Notes: generated from the sequence alone by a model not told the origin. A stretch of 64,000 bases of DNA from Mageeibacillus sp. UBA6980 (GCA_002450095.1 DJYK01000036.1:47867-111866), one strand, 5' to 3'. Positions 35,615-45,366 are shown, counted from the first letter of the stretch. Numbers and translations are program-made.

Positions 35615-35718
35615 TGTCGGAAAGTGTCGGTAAATTGTTCTCAATTGTCGGACAAATCTTGTTGACTTTATAGTATTTTATTCGTAGAATGTTTTCGAAA
35701 AACAGTGAACAAATGTTT
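35615..35718 (+). promoter_or_regulatory. recA promoter with LexA-like site and phased TGTCGG repeats
   Basis: TTGACT (35662-35667), a 17-bp spacer and TAGAAT (35685-35690) form the promoter. TGAACAAATGTTTA (35706-35719), just after the expected transcription start, matches the Gram-positive SOS box GAAC-N4-GTTC at seven of eight core bases. Upstream, TGTCGG occurs at 35615, 35625 and 35646, spaced 10 and 21 bp and so on one face of the helix. Confidence 0.75.
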
Positions 35719-35744
35719 ATTTTTACTTTTGGAGGTTCCGGCTG

Positions 35745-36872
35745 ATGGCTAAGAACAAATCAACAAAACCACAGGTTCAATCAATTTCTTCAGATGATAT
35801 GGATGCACGTAAGAAGGCTCTTGAGGCTGCTATGTCTCAGATAGAGAAGCAGTTCGGTAAGGGCTCTGTAATGAGACTCGGCGATCAGCAGTCCGTAGAG
35901 ATCGAATCGATCCCGACCGGAGCTATAAGTCTTGATATTGCCTTGGGTGTCGGAGGTCTTCCCAGAGGAAGGATCATCGAGATATACGGTCCTGAATCGT
36001 CAGGTAAGACAACCGTTGCTCTTCATTGCATTGCTGAGGCTCAGAAGAAGGGCGGTACATGCGCATTTATCGATGCCGAGCATGCACTTGATCCGAATTA
36101 TGCTTCCTGTATCGGAGTTGATATAGATAATCTCCTTTTATCACAGCCCGATTCAGGCGAACAGGCTCTTGATATTGCCGAGACGCTCGTAAGATCCGGC
36201 TGCATTGATGTAATCGTTATCGACTCAGTTGCCGCACTTGTTCCGAGGGCCGAGATCGAAGGCGAGATGGGTGATTCTCATGTCGGACTCCAGGCCAGAC
36301 TTATGAGCCAGGGATTAAGAAAGCTGACAGGTATCATTGCGAAGTCGGGAACAGTCTGCATATTTATTAACCAGCTCCGTGAGAAGATAGGTATAATGTT
36401 CGGCAATCCCGAGACTACGACCGGAGGACGTGCGTTGAAGTTCTATTCTTCCGTAAGACTCGACGTAAGGAAGACAGAGACATTGAAGAACGGTACGGAT
36501 GTTATCGGTAATCATGTTCGTGTTAAGATCGTTAAGAATAAGGTTGCTCCTCCGTTCAAGGAGGCTGAATTTGATATCCTGTACGGACAGGGTATATCGA
36601 GAGAAGGAAGCATCATTGATCTTGCCGTTGAGAACAATATCATTGATAAGAGCGGTGCATGGTTTGCTTATAAGGGTCAGAAGATCGGTCAGGGCAAGGA
36701 GAATGCCAGACAGTATCTTATCGATAATCCCGAAGTATGTAACGAGATCGAAGAGCTCATCAGAGATTCTTACAAGCCCGCTGATTCTTCATATGAGCCT
36801 GACGATTATACTTCCGATGATGATACTTCCGATATTCCGAGCGATGACGATATCCTTGGCATCGATATGTAA
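35745..36872 (+). CDS. recA: Recombinase RecA
   Basis: 375 residues, GGAGG before the ATG. Walker A GPESSGKTT near residues 79-87, Walker B VIVIDSVAAL, loop L1 (EIEGEMGDSHVGLQARLMSQ region) and L2 with FINQLREKIGIMFGNPETTTGG are all standard. The C-terminal tail is notably acidic (repeated DD, for instance YTSDDDTSDIPSDDD), as known to moderate DNA uptake. It forms the filament for homologous recombination and triggers LexA self-cleavage. recX is translationally coupled (TAATG). Confidence 0.98.
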   Translation: MAKNKSTKPQVQSISSDDMDARKKALEAAMSQIEKQFGKGSVMRLGDQQSVEIESIPTGAISLDIALGVGGLPRGRIIEIYGPESSGKTTVALHCIAEAQKKGGTCAFIDAEHALDPNYASCIGVDIDNLLLSQPDSGEQALDIAETLVRSGCIDVIVIDSVAALVPRAEIEGEMGDSHVGLQARLMSQGLRKLTGIIAKSGTVCIFINQLREKIGIMFGNPETTTGGRALKFYSSVRLDVRKTETLKNGTDVIGNHVRVKIVKNKVAPPFKEAEFDILYGQGISREGSIIDLAVENNIIDKSGAWFAYKGQKIGQGKENARQYLIDNPEVCNEIEELIRDSYKPADSSYEPDDYTSDDDTSDIPSDDDILGIDM

Positions 36873-37369
36873 TGGCAGGAGCGGTCAAATATAATCCCGA
36901 ATCTGTTTCAGATGCCTGTACCTGCGGTATAAGGCATATCGGGATCGGTACGATTTCTTCGGGCAAACTGTGTCTTTATCTTAAGAAGAACGGGTTCAAC
37001 GATGATGTTATCCGTGAAGCCTGTGATGAACTGATCCGACGACGATATATTGATGATGATAAAGCAGGACGTAAGGTCCTGCTTTACCGTTCCGGTAAGA
37101 AACAGGAAAGTAAGAGATATTTGCGGGAGAGGCTGTATGCGGCCGGCGTTTCTTCTCAAGTCGCTGACGATCTGATCTCTATGGTGGAAGATGATCGTGA
37201 TTTGTGTTTTAATCTTTACTTGAGCGTTAAACCGGATGTCGGAAGTGTTGATGAAGCGCATGATATGTCTGACTATTTGAAGAAGTTGGCACAAAAGCGC
37301 GGTTTTACTCCCGATATTTCCGTTTATGCATATGATAAATGGCTAGAGAAGGTTTTAAATGATCAATAG
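36872..37369 (+). CDS. recX: RecA regulator RecX
   Basis: 165 residues of the RecX family: three-helix repeats with RRYIDDDKAGRK near residues 51-62 and ERLYAAGVSSQVADDLI. It binds the RecA filament and usually limits it. The ATG overlaps the recA stop and has no ribosome site of its own, so translation depends on recA. Its end overlaps rimO by 11 bases. Confidence 0.88.
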   Translation: MAGAVKYNPESVSDACTCGIRHIGIGTISSGKLCLYLKKNGFNDDVIREACDELIRRRYIDDDKAGRKVLLYRSGKKQESKRYLRERLYAAGVSSQVADDLISMVEDDRDLCFNLYLSVKPDVGSVDEAHDMSDYLKKLAQKRGFTPDISVYAYDKWLEKVLNDQ

Positions 37370-38723
37370 AAGTGACATTAATGTTTCGATAATCGCTTTG
37401 GGTTGTTCAAAGAATCTTGTAGATGCAGAATGCATGTCTACCAAATTAAGAGAAGCAGGTTTTAATATCATTGATTCGGATGATGATTCGGATGTCGTGA
37501 TCATTAACACCTGCGGTTTTATCGAGTCGGCAAAGAAAGAGGCCATCGACACGATCCTTCGTGAAGGTGATCTTAAGTACGGTTTTAACGGGTCTCGAAG
37601 ACTTAAACATATTATTGTTACCGGTTGTCTTTCTCAAAGGTATCCCGATGATATCCTTGCTCAGATGCCTGAGGTAGATATTGTTCTCGGAACCTCTGAG
37701 TACGGGAATATAGTCGAAGCCGTTGATTCTTTATATGAGAACACGGAAGGGTTTAAAAGAAAGTATTCAGGCGATCCCGGAGGAATGACTCATCTTATGA
37801 CACAAAGAGATATCTCCACTGACGGATTCGCCTGGCTTAAGATCGGAGAAGGGTGCCTTCACCGATGCGCTTTCTGTGCCATTCCACTTATCAGAGGAAC
37901 CTTTGTATCAAGACCCATGGAGGATATTATCGAAGAAGCTCGGCATATTGCTTCTCTCGGGTATAAAGAGATCGTCCTTACGGCTCAGGATACAACTAAT
38001 TACGGACTTGAACTATACAGGAAAAGATCACTGTCCGATCTTATCAATAAGATATCCGAGATCGAAGGCATCGAAGCTATTAGGGTTCTTTACGGTTATA
38101 TGGACGGTATCGATGAAGAACTGATAAATGTTATGAAGAATAACCCGAAGGTGGTTCATTATCTGGATATCCCTATTCAACACGGCTGCGATAAGATACT
38201 CAAAGCGATGAGAAGGCACGATACTGTTGATATCATTACGTCGAAGCTTCAGATGATAAGGGAGCAGATCCCGGATATTGTTCTGAGAACTACCGTACTC
38301 GTAGGATTCCCGGGTGAGACGGAGGAAGATTTTGAAGAACTGATCTCGAATCTTAAGAAATGGAGATTTGACAGATTGGGTTGCTTCGCTTATTCACCCG
38401 AGGAGAATACCCCTGCTTTTGATATGCCTGATCAGGTTGATGAGGAGACGAAGAAAGAGCGTGTTAAGAAGGTTTACGATACGCAGTATCCGATCTCTAT
38501 GGAGTCGTCATTGAAGCGTGTCGGATCAGTGGTTCCGGTTACTATCGACGGTGTCTCCGACGACGGTATCTTCTATCTGGGAAGAAGTTACGGTGAAGCC
38601 CCTGATGATGATCCCGTTATCTTTGTTGCTTCTTCCGGAGAAGACCTTAAGATCGGCGGCAGATATAATGTTAAGATCGTCGAAGCGCGCGATACATTTG
38701 ATATGACAGGAGAAAGCTTATGA
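37359..38723 (+). CDS. rimO: Ribosomal protein S12 methylthiotransferase RimO
   Basis: 454 residues; adds a methylthio group to an Asp of ribosomal protein S12 using two iron-sulfur clusters. The N-terminal UPF0004 domain starts with IALGCSKNLVDAECM, the form that separates RimO from MiaB. Its three cluster cysteines are those of GCSKN, NTCGF and TGCLSQ. The radical-SAM motif is CLHRCAFCAIP (CxxxCxxC), followed by IRGTFVSRPMEDI. A TRAM domain closes the protein. GAGAAGG lies before the ATG. Confidence 0.96.
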   Translation: MINRSDINVSIIALGCSKNLVDAECMSTKLREAGFNIIDSDDDSDVVIINTCGFIESAKKEAIDTILREGDLKYGFNGSRRLKHIIVTGCLSQRYPDDILAQMPEVDIVLGTSEYGNIVEAVDSLYENTEGFKRKYSGDPGGMTHLMTQRDISTDGFAWLKIGEGCLHRCAFCAIPLIRGTFVSRPMEDIIEEARHIASLGYKEIVLTAQDTTNYGLELYRKRSLSDLINKISEIEGIEAIRVLYGYMDGIDEELINVMKNNPKVVHYLDIPIQHGCDKILKAMRRHDTVDIITSKLQMIREQIPDIVLRTTVLVGFPGETEEDFEELISNLKKWRFDRLGCFAYSPEENTPAFDMPDQVDEETKKERVKKVYDTQYPISMESSLKRVGSVVPVTIDGVSDDGIFYLGRSYGEAPDDDPVIFVASSGEDLKIGGRYNVKIVEARDTFDMTGESL

Positions 38724-39343
38724 ATCTTCCGAATAAACTATCATTATTAAGGATAGTATTAATACCGGTGACAATGCTGTTTATGTTGCCGATCTCATTA
38801 TACGGATTCGAGCCTTCCGGCTGGAATTCTTTTATCGAGACTCACGGACTGACGATAGCCGCTGTCGTGTTTATAATCGCATCCATAACCGATTTCCTTG
38901 ACGGTCAGATTGCAAGAAGATTCAATATGATAACCGATCTCGGTAAATTTCTTGATTCTCTGGCGGATAAGATGCTTGTTATCGCCGTTCTGATCGCCTT
39001 CGTATCGACAGGGAGGATATCTGCCTGGCCACTGGCGATCATCGTCCTTCGTGAGTTTATGGTTACCGGTATAAGACTTGTCGCTTCAAAACAGGGCGTT
39101 GTAATGGCTGCGAAGATGATAGGCAAGATCAAGACCGTTACACAGATGATCGCCATTATCTATCTTATGTTCGAGCCTTTGATCATGAAGTTTACGGGTG
39201 ATGATTATAAAACATCTCTTTCAAGTCCCTGTGCCGTATCCGTAATCGGAGACGTGCTGTTCGGAATATGTGTGATAATGACAGTCATTTCAGGTATGGA
39301 TTATCTTTTGAAGAATATTTCTTACTTTAAAGAAGACAATTAG
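38720..39343 (+). CDS. pgsA: CDP-diacylglycerol-glycerol-3-phosphate 3-phosphatidyltransferase
   Basis: 207 residues with four to six membrane helices. The CDP-alcohol phosphotransferase motif is complete: DFLDGQIARRFNMITDLGKF then LDSLADK (DGxxAR-x8-GxxxDxxxD). It makes phosphatidylglycerol phosphate, the precursor of acidic membrane lipids. It overlaps rimO by four bases (ATGA), the usual rimO-pgsA order of Firmicutes. Confidence 0.95.
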   Translation: MNLPNKLSLLRIVLIPVTMLFMLPISLYGFEPSGWNSFIETHGLTIAAVVFIIASITDFLDGQIARRFNMITDLGKFLDSLADKMLVIAVLIAFVSTGRISAWPLAIIVLREFMVTGIRLVASKQGVVMAAKMIGKIKTVTQMIAIIYLMFEPLIMKFTGDDYKTSLSSPCAVSVIGDVLFGICVIMTVISGMDYLLKNISYFKEDN

Positions 39344-39357
39344 TATTAAATTGGATA

Positions 39358-39411
39358 TTGACATTTTATAATACTTACATTAAAAGTATTTGTAGATTGT
39401 GACAGACAATC
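39358..39411 (+). promoter_or_regulatory. acpP promoter and leader dyad
   Basis: TTGACA (39358-39363), a 17-bp spacer and TAAAAG (39381-39386). In the leader GATTGT (39395-39400), GACAG, ACAATC (39406-39411) forms a short perfect dyad that could be an operator; it does not look like the FapR or FabT sites I know. Confidence 0.6.
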
Positions 39412-39431
39412 AATTTTGGAGGTAATAACAA

Positions 39432-39674
39432 ATGAGCAATGAAGAACTTTTTGAGAAACTTAAGGGCATGATCGTTGACCAGCTTGGCGTTGATGCTGAT
39501 TCTATCACAATGGAGTCTTCCTTCGTTGATGATCTTAATGCAGATTCCCTTGATATGGTTGAGCTTGTTATGGCTATGGAGCAGGAGTTTGATATCTCCG
39601 TTCCTGATGAAGTCGCCGAGAAGGTTGGAACTGTTGGTGATGCCGTAGAGTTTATCAAGTCTTCTATCGGCTGA
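39432..39674 (+). CDS. acpP: Acyl carrier protein
   Basis: 80 residues, strongly acidic. DLNADSLDMVELVMAME carries the Ser that receives 4'-phosphopantetheine. It shuttles growing acyl chains in fatty-acid synthesis. TTGGAGG precedes the ATG. It is transcribed alone, between its own promoter and a strong terminator, although rnc and smc follow as in many Firmicutes. Confidence 0.97.
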   Translation: MSNEELFEKLKGMIVDQLGVDADSITMESSFVDDLNADSLDMVELVMAMEQEFDISVPDEVAEKVGTVGDAVEFIKSSIG

Positions 39675-39695
39675 TAATCGGATTATTATGCTGAC

Positions 39696-39734
39696 AGGCT
39701 GAATGTGTTGTTTAAGTACATTCAGCCTTTTTTT
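39696..39734 (+). terminator. Rho-independent terminator of acpP
   Basis: AGGCTGAATGT (39696-39706) pairs perfectly with ACATTCAGCCT (39718-39728) and runs into seven T residues. Confidence 0.95.
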
Positions 39735-39749
39735 ATGAGGTAAATCAAA

Positions 39750-40460
39750 GTGAATACGGATTATGAAGAGTTTGAGAGTAAACTGGGCTATACTTTTAAG
39801 GATAAATCCCTTCTCAGATTATCTTTGACCCACACCACTTATGTGTTCGAACAGAAGAAGGACCATTACGAATCCAATCAAAGGCTCGAGTATATAGGTG
39901 ATGCGGTTATCGATCTTGTTATAGGACGTAAGTTGTATGAATTAAAGCCTGAAGCGGCTGAAGGGTATCTGTCGAAGATCAGATCCATTATTGTCTGTGA
40001 GGAGTCTTTCGCCAAACTTGCCAGAAAACTCGGCATCGGAGACCTCTTGCTTATGGGCAAGGGTGAGGAGATGACCGGAGGAAGAGATAAGGATTCGACT
40101 CTCGCAGATGCTTTTGAAGCGGTTACCGCCGCAGTTTATTTTGATTCGGACTTTGAGACGGTTCAAAGCGTTGTTCTTAAGAATCTTGATGAGACCATTA
40201 AACTCGCGGTCGATGGCAAGATCTTCCTTGATTATAAGAGCCGCCTTCTGGAGATCGCTCAGATCAGGAATCATCAGCATAAGATCACTTTTACGGTTAC
40301 TGATGAGCGCGGCCCGCAGCATGAACGTGAGTTCGATGTCGAAGTATATGCGGATGATATATTCCTTGCAAAGGCTACCGGCAGGTCCAAGAAGGATGCC
40401 GAACAGAAGTGTGCCAAAGCGGCTATCGAGACTTACGAGAAGATTTTTATGGTAAAATAA
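39750..40460 (+). CDS. rnc: Ribonuclease III
   Basis: 236 residues from a GTG start with AGGTAA upstream. The RNase III signature NQRLEYIGDAVIDLVI near residues 42-57 holds the metal-binding Glu and Asp, the second acid pair is in DSTLADAFEAVTAAVY, and a double-stranded-RNA-binding domain fills the last 70 residues (DYKSRLLEIAQ...SKKDAEQKCAKAAI). It processes rRNA precursors and structured mRNAs. It starts just after the acpP terminator, yet no separate promoter is obvious. Confidence 0.96.
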   Translation: MNTDYEEFESKLGYTFKDKSLLRLSLTHTTYVFEQKKDHYESNQRLEYIGDAVIDLVIGRKLYELKPEAAEGYLSKIRSIIVCEESFAKLARKLGIGDLLLMGKGEEMTGGRDKDSTLADAFEAVTAAVYFDSDFETVQSVVLKNLDETIKLAVDGKIFLDYKSRLLEIAQIRNHQHKITFTVTDERGPQHEREFDVEVYADDIFLAKATGRSKKDAEQKCAKAAIETYEKIFMVK

Positions 40461-40466
40461 CAACCT

Positions 40467-43400
40467 ATGTATTTGAAAAAACTTGAAATGCAGGGGTTCA
40501 AATCATTCCCTGAATACACGCTTATCGAGTTCGATCGAGGAATGACCGCCGTTGTCGGCCCTAACGGAAGCGGTAAGTCGAATGTTACCGATGCCGTCAG
40601 ATGGGTTCTCGGAGAGCAGAGTGTAAAGTCCTTGCGAGGCGGCAAGATGGAGGATGTCATTTTTAACGGCACCTCCGTTAAGAAAGCCATGAATTATGCC
40701 GAAGTCACAATGACTCTCGATAATTCGGACAAATACATAAATACCGATTACGATGAGATAGAGATAACAAGGCGCCTATACAGATCCGGAGAGTCTGAAT
40801 ATCAGATCAATAAGGTCAACTGCAGGCTTAAGGATATCGTTAATCTCTTCCTTGACACGGGTCTCGGTAAAGACGGTTATTCTATCGTAGGACAGGGACG
40901 TGTCGATGAGATATTGTCTCCTAAGTCCGAAGACAGAAGACGTGTTATAGAGGAAGCGGCCGGAATTACAAAGTTTAAGGCAAGGAAGGAAGAAGCGGAA
41001 AGAAAGCTCGCTTCGACCGAGCAGAATCTTCTTCGAATAGACGACCGTATCAACGAATTGGCCGAGAGACTCGGACCTTTGAAGGAGCAGGCTGACAAGG
41101 CTGTTGAGTATCACAGGGCATACGATCTTCTGAAGACCACGGACATCAGCCTTCTTATAAGAAGGATCAACGATGCCAACGAGGCTATGGGGGATTATGC
41201 TTCTGTTCTTGCGCAGGTACAAGATGAGATCAAGACTCAGGAAGACAGATATCTTGAACTTCGTAATTCCAACAGCGACCTTAACAACGAGTCCGAGAGG
41301 CTTGATGAGCTCATTGAACAGAAGAGGCAGGAGCTTTCCGATCTTACGGAAGAAATGCACGACCTGTCTTCCGAGATCAAGGTAGATGAAGAAAGAGTTG
41401 CTTCGATCAAGGGAAGGATAGAGCAGACTGCGCAGGCTGAGAACGATATAAACGAGGATATAGTACGTCTCGAGAACGAGTATAAGGCTCGTTTGGAGAA
41501 GGCTGATAGACTTCTTGATTCTGCCAATGAGGAGAAGAAGAAAGCGGAGAAACTCGATAAAGAACGCGAGGAGCTTCTCGGAAGTTTCAAGGATTCCGAG
41601 AGAAATCTTGATAATCTTCGTAAGATGATCGAGCAGAAGACTTCACAGATCAACGAATCGCAGGGGAAGATCAATACCGCACAGGGTCAGATCACCTCTT
41701 TATCGGATCGTATCAAAGAGCTTACCGACAGCCGTGAGTCTTCGAGAAAGATAAAAGAAGAGCTCGACGTCAGTATCGCCAATGCCGAGAAACTGTGGAA
41801 AGAGATGATGGAGAAAGAGGGCGAAGTAACCTCGGATATCCACACAAGGCAGGATGCGCTTTCCGAATTAAAAAAAGAAGAGGATAAGCTTCTTTCAGAG
41901 CATGAATCGCTGACGAGGACCTTTTTGCAGGAAAAGACCAGACTCAAGACTTTGAAGGACCTGGAAAGCCGTAAAGAAGGATATCAGGAGTCTGTAAGGC
42001 GCCTTCTTACTTTTGCGGATGCCAATCCTTCGGTTAAGAACAAAATGACTGGTGTTATCGGAGACCTTATCTCGACCGATAAGAAATACAATACTGCCAT
42101 CGAGACGGCACTCGGTAATTCCATTCATAATATAGTTACGAAGACGGAGCAGGATGCAGCCGATCTTATCAGTGTCCTGAAGGAGAACAAGCTCGGAAGA
42201 GTAACTTTCCTTCCCATAGAGAATATTAAGGACAGGCCGATAGACAAGAAGGTATTGTCTGATGCTTCTCATCAGAAAGGCTTTATCGATGTCGCGTCGA
42301 ATCTCGTTGAGAATGACAGAAGTCTCGACGATATAGTCTCAAACCTTCTCGGAAGGATCATCATATGTGAGGATCTCGACTGCGGAAGAAAGATCGCGAG
42401 AAGTATCGGACATCAGGTTAAGATAATCACTTTGGACGGTGATGCGATCAATGCCGGAGGTTCCCTGACGGGCGGTTCGGTAAGAAGGGATGCCGCAGGA
42501 ATCCTCGGAAGATCCGGGGAGATCAAGGAGCTTGAAGCAAGCCTTGTAAAAAAGGATCAGGAGTTAGGTGTTCTCGAGGCGAGAAGACAGGATGTCGACT
42601 CTGATCTCGGTGACCTCGAGAAGGAACTTGCCCAGCTCGACGAACAGTTAAAGTACTACAGCATCGAGCGCGCCAAAGCCGAATCCGAGTATAAGAACCT
42701 CGGCATAAGACGTCAGGAACTTCTCGATTCCGTTAATGAGGCCGAGAAACAGCTTCATCAGATATCAGTCGATAAATTAAGACTTGAGGATGATATTGCC
42801 GAATATACACAGATCATAAAGGAGATCGACAGGGAGATCTCCGAGTATAAGGAGAGCGTCGACAGAAGCGACAATGAGTCCAAGAACTTCAGGGAGAAAC
42901 TCGAGAATCTGAGAGAGAAGATCAGCTCTTGTAAGACCGCTTCCGAGAGGATACTTGCTGAGCGTAACGGTGTTCTCGATCTCGCTTCTCATATTAAAGA
43001 CGAGCTTAATATGAGAAAGAAGTCTTTGCAGGAATCGAAGGATTCAAGACAGTCGGATTCATCTATGCTTAAGGCGATCATTGAGGGGATCGAGGGTAAA
43101 AAGGCAGTCAGGATTAAACAGCAGGACGGCTTCGAATCGATGTCCGAACAGATCAAGAGCCTGAACGAGCAGAAAGCCGAGATAGATGCCAAGCTTAAGG
43201 GTTTCTTCGAGAAGAGCGCCGAGGTCAATGATATCCTTACGCGCCTTCGTCAGAAAGAGAATGGCATCATTACAAGGAACGAGAAGCATATCAATGATAT
43301 AGATGTATCCAAGAACAGATTGTGGGAAGACTACGAAGTCACTTACGATATGGTCAAGGATAACTATGAGCCTGCTCCCAATATCAATGAGGCCTCAAAA

Positions 43401-44030
43401 CTTATCGCTTCATTAAGAAGTAAGATCAAATCTCTCGGACCGGTTAACCTGAACTCCATCGAGGAACATCGTGATGTAGCAGAGAAATACGAGTTCATTT
43501 CAAAGCAAAGACAGGATGTTTATGATGCGAAAGTTAATCTCGAGAAGGTTATAGCAGATCTTGTGACTCAGATGAAAGAGCAGTTTATAACGAACTTTAC
43601 CAAGATCAACGAGAACTTTAAGAATGTGTATTCGGATCTGTTTAACGGAGGAAGCGCAGAGATACTTCTGAGCGATAAGGATGATGTTCTGAACAGTGCC
43701 ATTGAGATCAAGGCTCAGCCTCCGGGAAAGAAGCTTCAGAGTCTTTCCCTCTGTTCGGGCGGAGAGAAGTGTCTTACGGCCATTGCTCTTTTGTTTGCCA
43801 TATTGCAGTTGAGACCTTCTCCGTTTGTTATCCTCGATGAGGTAGAAGCAGCGCTCGATGAAGTCAATGTCAGCACGTTCGCCAATTTTGTCCGCCGTTA
43901 TTCCGCGAGATCGCAGTTTGTTGTTGTTACACACCGTAAGGGAACGATGGAGGCTTGTGACAGGATGTACGGTGTCACCATGGCCGAGAGAGGTATTTCC
44001 AAGATACTTTCAATGAGGATCGGAGATTAG
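40467..44030 (+). CDS. smc: Chromosome segregation protein SMC
   Basis: 1187 residues with the complete SMC plan: Walker A GPNGSGKSNV near 32-41, two long coiled coils rich in Glu and Lys (about 170-505 and 680-1015), a hinge around 510-670 with the conserved GGSLTGGS, and a C-terminal ATPase half with the signature LCSGGEKCLTA and Walker B VILDEVEAALDE. It works with ScpA/ScpB (not in this window) to organise the chromosome. The ATG has no ribosome site, and TAAAAT lies eight bases before it at the end of rnc. Confidence 0.97.
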   Translation: MYLKKLEMQGFKSFPEYTLIEFDRGMTAVVGPNGSGKSNVTDAVRWVLGEQSVKSLRGGKMEDVIFNGTSVKKAMNYAEVTMTLDNSDKYINTDYDEIEITRRLYRSGESEYQINKVNCRLKDIVNLFLDTGLGKDGYSIVGQGRVDEILSPKSEDRRRVIEEAAGITKFKARKEEAERKLASTEQNLLRIDDRINELAERLGPLKEQADKAVEYHRAYDLLKTTDISLLIRRINDANEAMGDYASVLAQVQDEIKTQEDRYLELRNSNSDLNNESERLDELIEQKRQELSDLTEEMHDLSSEIKVDEERVASIKGRIEQTAQAENDINEDIVRLENEYKARLEKADRLLDSANEEKKKAEKLDKEREELLGSFKDSERNLDNLRKMIEQKTSQINESQGKINTAQGQITSLSDRIKELTDSRESSRKIKEELDVSIANAEKLWKEMMEKEGEVTSDIHTRQDALSELKKEEDKLLSEHESLTRTFLQEKTRLKTLKDLESRKEGYQESVRRLLTFADANPSVKNKMTGVIGDLISTDKKYNTAIETALGNSIHNIVTKTEQDAADLISVLKENKLGRVTFLPIENIKDRPIDKKVLSDASHQKGFIDVASNLVENDRSLDDIVSNLLGRIIICEDLDCGRKIARSIGHQVKIITLDGDAINAGGSLTGGSVRRDAAGILGRSGEIKELEASLVKKDQELGVLEARRQDVDSDLGDLEKELAQLDEQLKYYSIERAKAESEYKNLGIRRQELLDSVNEAEKQLHQISVDKLRLEDDIAEYTQIIKEIDREISEYKESVDRSDNESKNFREKLENLREKISSCKTASERILAERNGVLDLASHIKDELNMRKKSLQESKDSRQSDSSMLKAIIEGIEGKKAVRIKQQDGFESMSEQIKSLNEQKAEIDAKLKGFFEKSAEVNDILTRLRQKENGIITRNEKHINDIDVSKNRLWEDYEVTYDMVKDNYEPAPNINEASKLIASLRSKIKSLGPVNLNSIEEHRDVAEKYEFISKQRQDVYDAKVNLEKVIADLVTQMKEQFITNFTKINENFKNVYSDLFNGGSAEILLSDKDDVLNSAIEIKAQPPGKKLQSLSLCSGGEKCLTAIALLFAILQLRPSPFVILDEVEAALDEVNVSTFANFVRRYSARSQFVVVTHRKGTMEACDRMYGVTMAERGISKILSMRIGD

Positions 44031-44031
44031 T

Positions 44032-44955
44032 ATGGGTTTATTTGAGTCGTTTAAGAGAGGACTTGCCAAGACACGTGATTTCTGGGCAGCCGAATGGGTT
44101 AAGACTACAGCATCCCACGGCAAATTCGACCAGGATATGTTGGATGAGCTTGAAGAGATAATGGTCAGAGCCGACTGCGGATTGTCTGCGAGTGAAGACG
44201 TTATCAACTATGTCAAGGATTATATCAAGAGGACCGGCGATGACTCCAATGACGGCGTAATGGTTGCCGTTAAGAAAAGGATCGTCGAGATATTGGGTGA
44301 GAAGCAGGAATTGATAATAGAGCCCGGTAAGCTCAACATCATTCTTATGGTAGGAGTTAACGGCACCGGCAAGACGACTACGGCGGGTAAACTCGCAGCC
44401 AAATATAAGAAACAGGGCAAAAGAGTCATCCTCGCTGCCGCTGATACTTTCAGAGCGGCTGCGGTAGATCAGCTTAAAGAATGGGGAACGAGAACAGAGA
44501 CTGCGGTTATCTCACACGGCGAAGGTTCCGACCCCGCATCCGTGGTTTTTGACGCTGTTGCCGCTGCCAAGGCTCGTAACAGTGATGTGCTTATCGTTGA
44601 TACGGCCGGAAGACTTCACAATAAGAAGAATCTGATGGATGAGCTCTCCAAGATCAACAGGATAATCGACAGGGAAGCCCCTGATGCCAATAAGAAATCC
44701 CTTCTTATAATCGATGCCACGACCGGACAGAATGCGGTATTACAGACCGAGGCATTCTCTGAAGCGGTTAACCTCGATTATCTCGGGATCACCAAACTCG
44801 ACGGTTCGGCCAAGGGCGGCGTTGCCATCGCTGTCTCATATCTTGCCAAGGTTCCGATAGTGCTTGCAGGATTGGGCGAGGGCGTTGACGACCTTATGGA
44901 ATTCGATCCCGAGGCTTTTGCTGATGCATTGATTGACACCGAAAAATCAGTGTGA
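44032..44955 (+). CDS. ftsY: Signal recognition particle receptor FtsY
   Basis: 307 residues, the NG domain only, lacking the long acidic A domain of the E. coli protein. GVNGTGKTTTAGKLA (P loop), DTFRAAAVDQL, DTAGRLHNK and TKLDGSAKGG are the SRP-GTPase motifs. It brings ribosomes bound by SRP to the membrane. It begins one base after smc, the usual rnc-smc-ftsY cluster. Confidence 0.96.
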   Translation: MGLFESFKRGLAKTRDFWAAEWVKTTASHGKFDQDMLDELEEIMVRADCGLSASEDVINYVKDYIKRTGDDSNDGVMVAVKKRIVEILGEKQELIIEPGKLNIILMVGVNGTGKTTTAGKLAAKYKKQGKRVILAAADTFRAAAVDQLKEWGTRTETAVISHGEGSDPASVVFDAVAAAKARNSDVLIVDTAGRLHNKKNLMDELSKINRIIDREAPDANKKSLLIIDATTGQNAVLQTEAFSEAVNLDYLGITKLDGSAKGGVAIAVSYLAKVPIVLAGLGEGVDDLMEFDPEAFADALIDTEKSV

Positions 44956-45047
44956 TATTATCCGTAAGCTTGCCGTGACGCAGAAACAGGGCTTGTCCGC
45001 CTTTTCCGCAGTCACAGGTGAATAATAATTAAACGGAGGACAGAATT
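44956..45047 (+). promoter_or_regulatory. Leader region of rpsO
   Basis: 92 bases between ftsY and rpsO. It contains a weak GTGAC/GTCAC inverted repeat (near 44973 and 45013), then an AT-rich stretch and ACGGAGGA. In other bacteria S15 represses its own message through this region; whether this leader can fold so cannot be told by eye. Confidence 0.35.
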
Positions 45048-45311
45048 ATGTCACAGATCAACAAGGCTGAGATCATTTCCCAGTACGCAACACACGAAGG
45101 CGACACAGGATCTCCTGAGGTTCAGATCGCTATCCTCTCTGCAAGGATCAATCTTCTTACAGAGCACCTCAAGACTCACAAGGGTGACCACCACTCAAGA
45201 AGAGGACTTCTCATGATGGTCGGTAAGAGAAGAGGACTTCTCGAGTATCTTCAGAAGATCGATATCGAGAGATACAGAGCGATAGTTTCCAAGCTTGGTT
45301 TGAGAAAGTAA
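45048..45311 (+). CDS. rpsO: 30S ribosomal protein S15
   Basis: 87 residues, typical of S15: the N-terminal EIISQYATHEGDTGSPEVQIA, LTEHLKTHKGDHHSRRGLL and the C-terminal YRAIVSKLGLRK. It binds 16S rRNA early in assembly. ACGGAGGA lies before the ATG. A terminator follows 23 bases after the stop. Confidence 0.98.
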   Translation: MSQINKAEIISQYATHEGDTGSPEVQIAILSARINLLTEHLKTHKGDHHSRRGLLMMVGKRRGLLEYLQKIDIERYRAIVSKLGLRK

Positions 45312-45334
45312 TCGATATCAACTATGAGATCACG

Positions 45335-45366
45335 AGGGACTGTCTTACGGCAGTCCCTTATTTTAT
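45335..45366 (+). terminator. Rho-independent terminator of rpsO
   Basis: AGGGACTG (45335-45342), an eight-base loop and CAGTCCCT (45351-45358), then TATTTTAT. Confidence 0.88.

Noticed and set aside
44956..45047. Riboswitch ahead of rpsO
   Set aside because: Too short and without any conserved riboswitch core that I can recognise; at most an S15 autoregulatory leader.
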